Notes under the pieces: generated by a model
The model's database searches: none
What the model was told of the DNA's origin: nothing
The model's input: the letters and a program-made list of their open reading frames with translations, nothing else
Translations under genes and position numbers: made by a program
Assembly (NCBI GenBank): GCA_021159955.1
Contig: JAGHDJ010000013.1
Coordinates: 1 to 9,847 of the forward strand
DNA: 9,847 nt
From: Dehalococcoidia bacterium
GTDB lineage: Bacteria; Chloroflexota; Dehalococcoidia; UBA2247
Direction: 5' to 3'
In this document: piece by piece, positions 6,009-9,847 of the stretch
Position numbering within the stretch: the first letter of the stretch is position 1
Layout of the letters: every line of letters starts with the position of its first letter

Positions 6009-6843
6009 TCCCAAACGGGAATTAAAGCGGAGCAGTCTTGGCAGGGTGGGGATAGTCCTTATTGTCCTGGTGCTGATTCTGGCTATTTTTGCTCCCCTGC
6101 TGGTGCGCTATGAGCCCAGCGGTCAAACTGCTTCTGCCTTTGAGTCTCCCTCTCTGGAGCATTGGCTGGGCACCAACCACGTGGGGCAGGATATCTGGAG
6201 CCAACTAGCTTATGGAGCCAGGACCTCGCTTCTGGTTGGGTTCTCTGTCGCTGTCTTCTCTGTGCTGCTGAGTGCTCTCATCGGTGCTTCTGCAGCTCTC
6301 GTTGGAGACAGATATGATCGCATAGTGATGAGGATAGTTGATGCCCTCATCGTTATCCCTGTGGTCATCGTGCTGGTTCTACTGGCGGCTTATATCAAGC
6401 CGGGTATTGGGTATATCATCGTCATCTTATCTCTGTTGGGCTGGCAGTTTGGTGCTCGGGTAGTGCGGGCACAGACCTTGGTGCTGAAGGAGGAGATGCA
6501 TGTAGCAGCGGCTAAATCGTTTGGAGCGAGTAATTTCTATCTCATATTTCGTCACATCATACCAGACCTGGGTCCCATTCTACTGGTTCAGTTCGTTTAT
6601 GCCGCACGCAGGGCGATTTTTATGGAGGCAGGGCTTGCTTTTCTTGGAATAGCGGATCCCTCTATTATCAGTTGGGGGATGATGATGCACGATGCTCTGG
6701 GCTTCTGTTATCTGGATGTCTGGCGGTGGTGTCTTATTCCTCCGGGAGTGGCATTGTCGCTAACGGTTCTCTCTATCACCTTTATCGGACATGCTTTTGA
6801 GCCAGTATTGGATCCCAGGTTGAGGGGTGAAGCTGGTGCTTAG
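5998..6843 (+). CDS. ABC transporter permease, DppC/OppC/NikC type
   Basis: Second inner-membrane permease, the partner of the preceding one. With the ATG at 5998 it has 281 residues, normal for the DppC family. It shows the N-terminal membrane segment (about 17-36), the family hallmark HWLGTNHVGQDIWSQLAYGA (55-74), five further hydrophobic segments, the coupling loop EEMHVAAAKSFGASNF (165-180) with IIPDLGPI, and the C-terminal PPGVALSLTVLSITFIGHA leading to EPVLDPRLRG. The frame remains open to a TTG at 5980, but the ATG at 5998 has GAGGG six nt upstream and gives a typical N-terminus. It overlaps the upstream permease by 11 bp and the ATPase gene by 8 bp. The pair should form a heterodimeric pore. 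Confidence 0.93.
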   Translation: MHISPKRELKRSSLGRVGIVLIVLVLILAIFAPLLVRYEPSGQTASAFESPSLEHWLGTNHVGQDIWSQLAYGARTSLLVGFSVAVFSVLLSALIGASAALVGDRYDRIVMRIVDALIVIPVVIVLVLLAAYIKPGIGYIIVILSLLGWQFGARVVRAQTLVLKEEMHVAAAKSFGASNFYLIFRHIIPDLGPILLVQFVYAARRAIFMEAGLAFLGIADPSIISWGMMMHDALGFCYLDVWRWCLIPPGVALSLTVLSITFIGHAFEPVLDPRLRGEAGA

Positions 6844-8497
6844 AATAGAGGGATTGAATGTCAGTTATGATTCGGAGAGGATACTTAACGGGATAGACCT
6901 GGAGGTCAAGGCGGGGGAGACCCTTGCCATAATCGGAGAATCCGGTGCCGGTAAGACCACTCTCGGATTGAGCATAATGGGGCTCCTGAATGGCAATGCC
7001 CGCGGCAGGATTGCCTTTGACGGTGTGGATTTACTTTCCCTCTCTAAAGACGAGATGAGAGAACTGCGCTGGAACCGCATCGCCATGGTCTTTCAGAATG
7101 ATGAGGATGTTCTTAATCCGGTTCATACCGTGTTGGGACAGGTTCTTGAGCCGATGGTAGAACATCGCTTGAAGAATAAAGAAGAAGCGGAACAGAGGGC
7201 ATCACAGTTGCTGTCTGAGGCAGGGCTCTCCAGTGATAAGTTTTACGCCTATCCCTACCAGCTAAGCGGAGGGGAGCAACAGAGGGCTCTGGTAGCTATG
7301 GCTTGGGCAAACGAGCCAGAGCTGATAATCTTGGATGAACCCCTCTCTTCCCTTGATGCCGTGTCGAGACTTGAGATGATGGAGTTGCTGAAGCGTATGG
7401 GCAGGGGGCGAACTATACTGGTGGTCACGCACGATATTACCGCTGCTGCCAATCTTGCTACCAGTATTGCCACGATGTATGGGGGAAGGATAGTGGAGAG
7501 GGGAGCAACTCCCGCGGTGCTCTACAACCCGAGGCATCCCTATACCAGGGCACTGCTGCGTTCTTATCCCGGTATGGCAACGGGGAAGGATTTGCAAGGG
7601 ATAAAGGGAAGGATGACCCGCGGTGTTTCCGGATGTCCTTTTCATCCTCGCTGCACTCAGGCAATAGAGATATGCCGAAGGGAAGTCCCGCTCTTGGTTA
7701 AGTATCGAGAGCGCCTGATCGCCTGTCATCGCGGGGGCATTATTCCTGCCCTGTCAGTGAAAGGGATGAGTAAGTCGTTCGGCTCGGTGAAGGCAGTGGA
7801 TAACGTGAGCCTGGTCATCGATGGAGGGGGAACGCTGGCGCTGGTGGGGCAGAGTGGATCTGGCAAGACGACACTGGCTAAAGCAATAACGGGTATTATC
7901 AAAGCCGATGCGGGGGATGTTTATCTTGAGGGGGAAAAGGTCAGTAGGCGGGGAAAGGATTTTTACAGAAGGGTGCAGATGATTTTCCAGAAACCCGGTG
8001 AAGCTCTCAGTCATCGGTTATCCGTGCTGGAGGCTGTTAAGGAACCTCTGGACATACAGGGTATTGAAACGGAGGCGAAACGAATTAACAGAGTGAAGAA
8101 GGTGTTGGAGGAAGTTGAATTGTCGACCTCGGCTGATTTTCTGGAGGAATATCCACACCATCTGAGCGGCGGTGAACTACAGAGAGTGACTATAGCCAGG
8201 GCGCTGGTGTTGGATCCCCAGGTGCTCATTGCAGATGAGCCAACTTCGTTTCTGGATTCCAGCGTGCAGGCAAAGATATTGAAGCTGCTGCTCAACTTAC
8301 AGGAGCAGCGAGGTTTGAGTATGCTCTTCATCACCCACGATATTGCCGTAGCAAGAAAGATAAGTGACAGAATGGCGGTAATGTTGGGTGGGAAGATTAT
8401 TGAAGAGGGGCAGTCAAGCGGCATTCTTGCCAGCCCGGCGCATCCATACACTCAAAGTCTACTGAAAGCGGCTCAGGGTAATAGTCAACTGGGCTAA
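6836..8497 (+). CDS. Fused double ABC ATPase, DppD-DppF / NikD-NikE type
   Basis: One polypeptide carries both ATPase domains that power the transporter. Numbered from the GTG at 6836 (553 residues), the first half has Walker A GESGAGKT (34-41), signature LSGGEQQ (143-149), Walker B LIILDEP (163-169) and switch His199. It then has the oligopeptide-type C-terminal extension with HPYTRAL and four cysteines (267, 273, 280, 297). The second half has Walker A GQSGSGKT (338-345), signature LSGGELQ (443-449), Walker B LIADEP (464-469) and His501, and ends after HPYTQSLL without the cysteine extension. Both sites look catalytically intact. Fusions of this kind are known (YejF, GsiA). The Q-loop regions, FQNDEDVLNPVHT and FQKPGEALSHR, differ from the common FQDPxxSLNPR. 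GTG 6836 is preferred because GAGGGG lies 8 nt upstream; the GTG at 6827 would abut that motif. Confidence 0.93.
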   Translation: MLRIEGLNVSYDSERILNGIDLEVKAGETLAIIGESGAGKTTLGLSIMGLLNGNARGRIAFDGVDLLSLSKDEMRELRWNRIAMVFQNDEDVLNPVHTVLGQVLEPMVEHRLKNKEEAEQRASQLLSEAGLSSDKFYAYPYQLSGGEQQRALVAMAWANEPELIILDEPLSSLDAVSRLEMMELLKRMGRGRTILVVTHDITAAANLATSIATMYGGRIVERGATPAVLYNPRHPYTRALLRSYPGMATGKDLQGIKGRMTRGVSGCPFHPRCTQAIEICRREVPLLVKYRERLIACHRGGIIPALSVKGMSKSFGSVKAVDNVSLVIDGGGTLALVGQSGSGKTTLAKAITGIIKADAGDVYLEGEKVSRRGKDFYRRVQMIFQKPGEALSHRLSVLEAVKEPLDIQGIETEAKRINRVKKVLEEVELSTSADFLEEYPHHLSGGELQRVTIARALVLDPQVLIADEPTSFLDSSVQAKILKLLLNLQEQRGLSMLFITHDIAVARKISDRMAVMLGGKIIEEGQSSGILASPAHPYTQSLLKAAQGNSQLG

Positions 8498-8645
8498 CCT
8501 GCGTGGGGGGGGGAAGAATACTGTTGCGAGGATGAATGTCTTATGGCAAGCTGCGCGTCTTTATTATGATATAGAAAATGCTTTTTTATAATATGTTATA
8601 ATAAAAAGAGAGTGATGTTGGTAAGGAAGAGAGAGGTTATCGGGT
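8498..8645 (+). promoter_or_regulatory. Intergenic region with AT-rich promoter-like block before the MBL-fold gene
   Basis: This 148-bp gap follows the transporter operon. It begins with a run of nine Gs (8505-8513) and shows no convincing terminator hairpin. A plausible promoter is TTATGA (8564-8569), 17 bp, TATAAT (8587-8592); a second TATAAT lies at 8597-8602. The two overlap TTATAA-TATG-TTATAA (8586-8601), a palindromic hexamer pair with a 10-bp period. Downstream, GAGAGG (8631-8636) lies 9 nt before the ATG at 8646 as ribosome binding site. Confidence 0.5.
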
Positions 8646-9491
8646 ATGAATGTCAGAATTACTACCCTTGCTGAAAACACTGCTTCTTGGATTGGATTGC
8701 TGGGAGAGTGGGGTTTGAGCATTCTGGTGGAGGTGGATGGACTTCGTGTTTTACTTGATACCGGCGCGACCGATACTGTAGTGCATAATGCATCATCTCT
8801 GGATGTAGATTTATCCTCCGTAGATAAGATTGTGCTCAGCCACGGACATTACGACCATACTGGAGGACTGCGTTCTGTATTGAGAGCAATGAAGGGGACG
8901 GTACAGGTAATCTCTCATCCCGATATCTGGGATGTAAAGTATGCCCTGCTTCAAGGGGAGGACAAGCACAGATATATAGGGATACCCTTCAAGAGAGAAG
9001 AACTGGAGTGGTTGGGAGCCTCTTTTGCCCCCAGCAGAGAGCCTGTCTGGATAACCGATAGCATTGTGACCACAGGAGAGATTCCCCTGCGCAATGACTA
9101 TGAGCAGATAGACCCTGTTCTCCAGATAAAATCTGACAGGGGTGGGCAAAGATTTGTGGGTGATCCTTTGCATGATGATTTGTCTCTGGTGATAAAGGAT
9201 GACGGCGGACTTATAGTGATATCTGGCTGTGCCCATAAGGGTATAATTAACACTATACACCGTGCCAGAGAGATAACTGGTGTGGAAAAGGTTAAAGCTG
9301 TCATTGGAGGAACGCATTTGATGAATGCATCCGATGAGCGGCTGGAATGGACTATCACAGAGCTTAAGAAGCTTGAGCTTGAGCATCTGGGGGTATCTCA
9401 CTGTACCGGATTTCACGCTGCCAGCAGGATGGCGGGGGAGTTTGGGGATATATTTTTCTCTAACAACGCTGGCACGCAAAAGGCACTTTAG
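8646..9491 (+). CDS. Metallo-beta-lactamase-fold metal-dependent hydrolase, COG1237 type
   Basis: A 281-residue cytoplasmic hydrolase of the metallo-beta-lactamase fold. The metal-binding motif is SHGHYDHTGGL (65-75: His66, His68, Asp70, His71). Later metal or active-site motifs are SGCAHKG (193-199), GGTHL (221-225) and SHCTGFHAA (251-259). The early phrase GLSILVEVDGLRVLLDTGAT (23-42) is the usual first strand pair. This arrangement, with GCAHxG and the late SHCTGxHA, matches COG1237, whose members are often annotated as a dihydropterin-type aminobenzene phosphate synthase in methanopterin biosynthesis; that name is weakly founded outside methanogens, and no pterin pathway genes are visible here. 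The substrate is unknown. It appears to have its own promoter and is followed after 35 bp by the universal stress protein gene, probably in one transcript. Confidence 0.88.
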   Translation: MNVRITTLAENTASWIGLLGEWGLSILVEVDGLRVLLDTGATDTVVHNASSLDVDLSSVDKIVLSHGHYDHTGGLRSVLRAMKGTVQVISHPDIWDVKYALLQGEDKHRYIGIPFKREELEWLGASFAPSREPVWITDSIVTTGEIPLRNDYEQIDPVLQIKSDRGGQRFVGDPLHDDLSLVIKDDGGLIVISGCAHKGIINTIHRAREITGVEKVKAVIGGTHLMNASDERLEWTITELKKLELEHLGVSHCTGFHAASRMAGEFGDIFFSNNAGTQKAL

Positions 9492-9526
9492 TGCAGTAGT
9501 AGAGATTAGAGGGAGAGGGGCTTGAA

Positions 9527-9847
9527 ATGTACGAAAAAATGATGGTTACACTGGACGGGTCTGATCTAGCGGAGGAAGCCTTGCCCTGCGCCAAGGATCT
9601 TGCGGAAAAACTTGGCTCACAGGTGACACTGCTCGCAGTGGTGCCTGATGGCAAGCTTGTCAGCATATATCAGGATTACCTCGATAAGATGGCAGAGAAG
9701 GTTGGAGAAGAAACAGGGGTGAAGGTTAATACATCTGCCTTAGTGGGTAAAGCAGATAAAGAGATAGTCAGTTATATCAGGGATAATGATATAGACCTGA
9801 CAGTTATGTCTACGCATGGCCGTTCCGGTATCGGGCGGTGGGTGTTG
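9527..9847 (+). CDS. UspA-family universal stress protein (partial, runs off the window)
   Basis: The first 107 codons of a gene with no stop inside the window. The product starts MYEKMMVTLDGSDLAEEALP, the typical first strand and helix of the Usp fold, with the nucleotide-site Asp in LDGS. Near the end it has DNDIDLTVMSTHGRSGIGRW, the beginning of the ATP-binding motif G-X2-G-X9-G(S/T); the last part lies beyond base 9847. Members of this ATP-binding subgroup act in stress and energy-limitation responses, with partners usually unknown. The ATG at 9527 has GGGAGAGGGG (9511-9520) six nt upstream. It lies 35 bp after the MBL-fold gene on the same strand, so the two are probably co-transcribed. 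About 30-40 residues are expected to be missing. Confidence 0.92.
   Translation, partial: MYEKMMVTLDGSDLAEEALPCAKDLAEKLGSQVTLLAVVPDGKLVSIYQDYLDKMAEKVGEETGVKVNTSALVGKADKEIVSYIRDNDIDLTVMSTHGRSGIGRWVL

Noticed and set aside
7262..7729. 155-codon minus-strand frame opposite the ATPase gene
   Set aside because: It runs antisense to intact ABC motifs, with low-complexity Ser/Pro/His-rich content typical of a shadow frame.
8505..8513. Run of nine Gs after the ATPase stop
   Set aside because: Could suggest phase variation, but it is 8 bp after the stop codon and over 50 bp from the predicted promoter, so a length change would alter no gene; a sequencing length error is as likely.
8811..9479. Long 222-codon minus-strand frame opposite the MBL-fold gene
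   Set aside because: The plus-strand protein has all metal-binding motifs, and the antisense product shows no domain, so it is a coding shadow.
1..9847. Search for tRNA, CRISPR, insertion sequence or phage/defence genes
   Set aside because: No cloverleaf, regular repeat-spacer pattern, transposase motif or terminal inverted repeat was recognised by eye.

Overview
The window reads as bacterial chromosome of moderate GC from an anaerobe-like lineage. The DnaA, the OppD/YejF-type transporter and the 'archaeal-looking' accessory genes (FmdE family, COG1237 metallo-beta-lactamase fold) would fit Chloroflexota/Dehalococcoidia, but this is an impression from protein style. No marker here proves the taxonomy.

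Left end (1-303): a non-coding, probable replication-origin segment. It has an AT-rich stretch (1-120, about 75% A+T), then a G-rich tract with no cytosine (119-184), then three DnaA boxes of the TTATCCACA type in the same orientation at 20-21 bp spacing (219-268). dnaA follows on the minus strand (304-1695), so the boxes lie just past its 3' end, where dnaN would be expected further left outside the window. dnaA has a good promoter (TTGACG-18-TATTCT) with two phased A-tracts in UP-element position.

Middle (1855-8497): divergent from dnaA is a transport locus on the plus strand. Its order is an FmdE-family zinc-ribbon protein, a family 5 (Opp/Dpp/Nik) substrate-binding lipoprotein, a TrmO/TsaA-domain protein, two permeases, and one double ATPase that fuses the usual D and F (or NikD and NikE) subunits. 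From the lipoprotein onward the genes are tightly spaced or overlapping. The two leaders, before fmdE and before the lipoprotein gene, carry the same motif, TTGCAA-N4-TTGCAA with conserved flanks, so they are probably co-regulated by one repressor. The motif resembles the published operator of the nickel regulator Nur (as I recall, TTGCAA-N5-TTGCAA). With the Nik-like transporter this points to regulated uptake of nickel, another metal, or a metal chelate. Peptide uptake and a Mo/W link remain possible.

Right end (8498-9847): a short intergenic region with an AT-rich promoter-like block precedes a COG1237-type metallo-beta-lactamase-fold hydrolase (8646-9491) and the start of a UspA-type universal stress protein that runs off the window (9527-9847). 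I see no tRNA, rRNA, CRISPR, insertion sequence or phage gene, and no regulator gene for the TTGCAA sites in the window.
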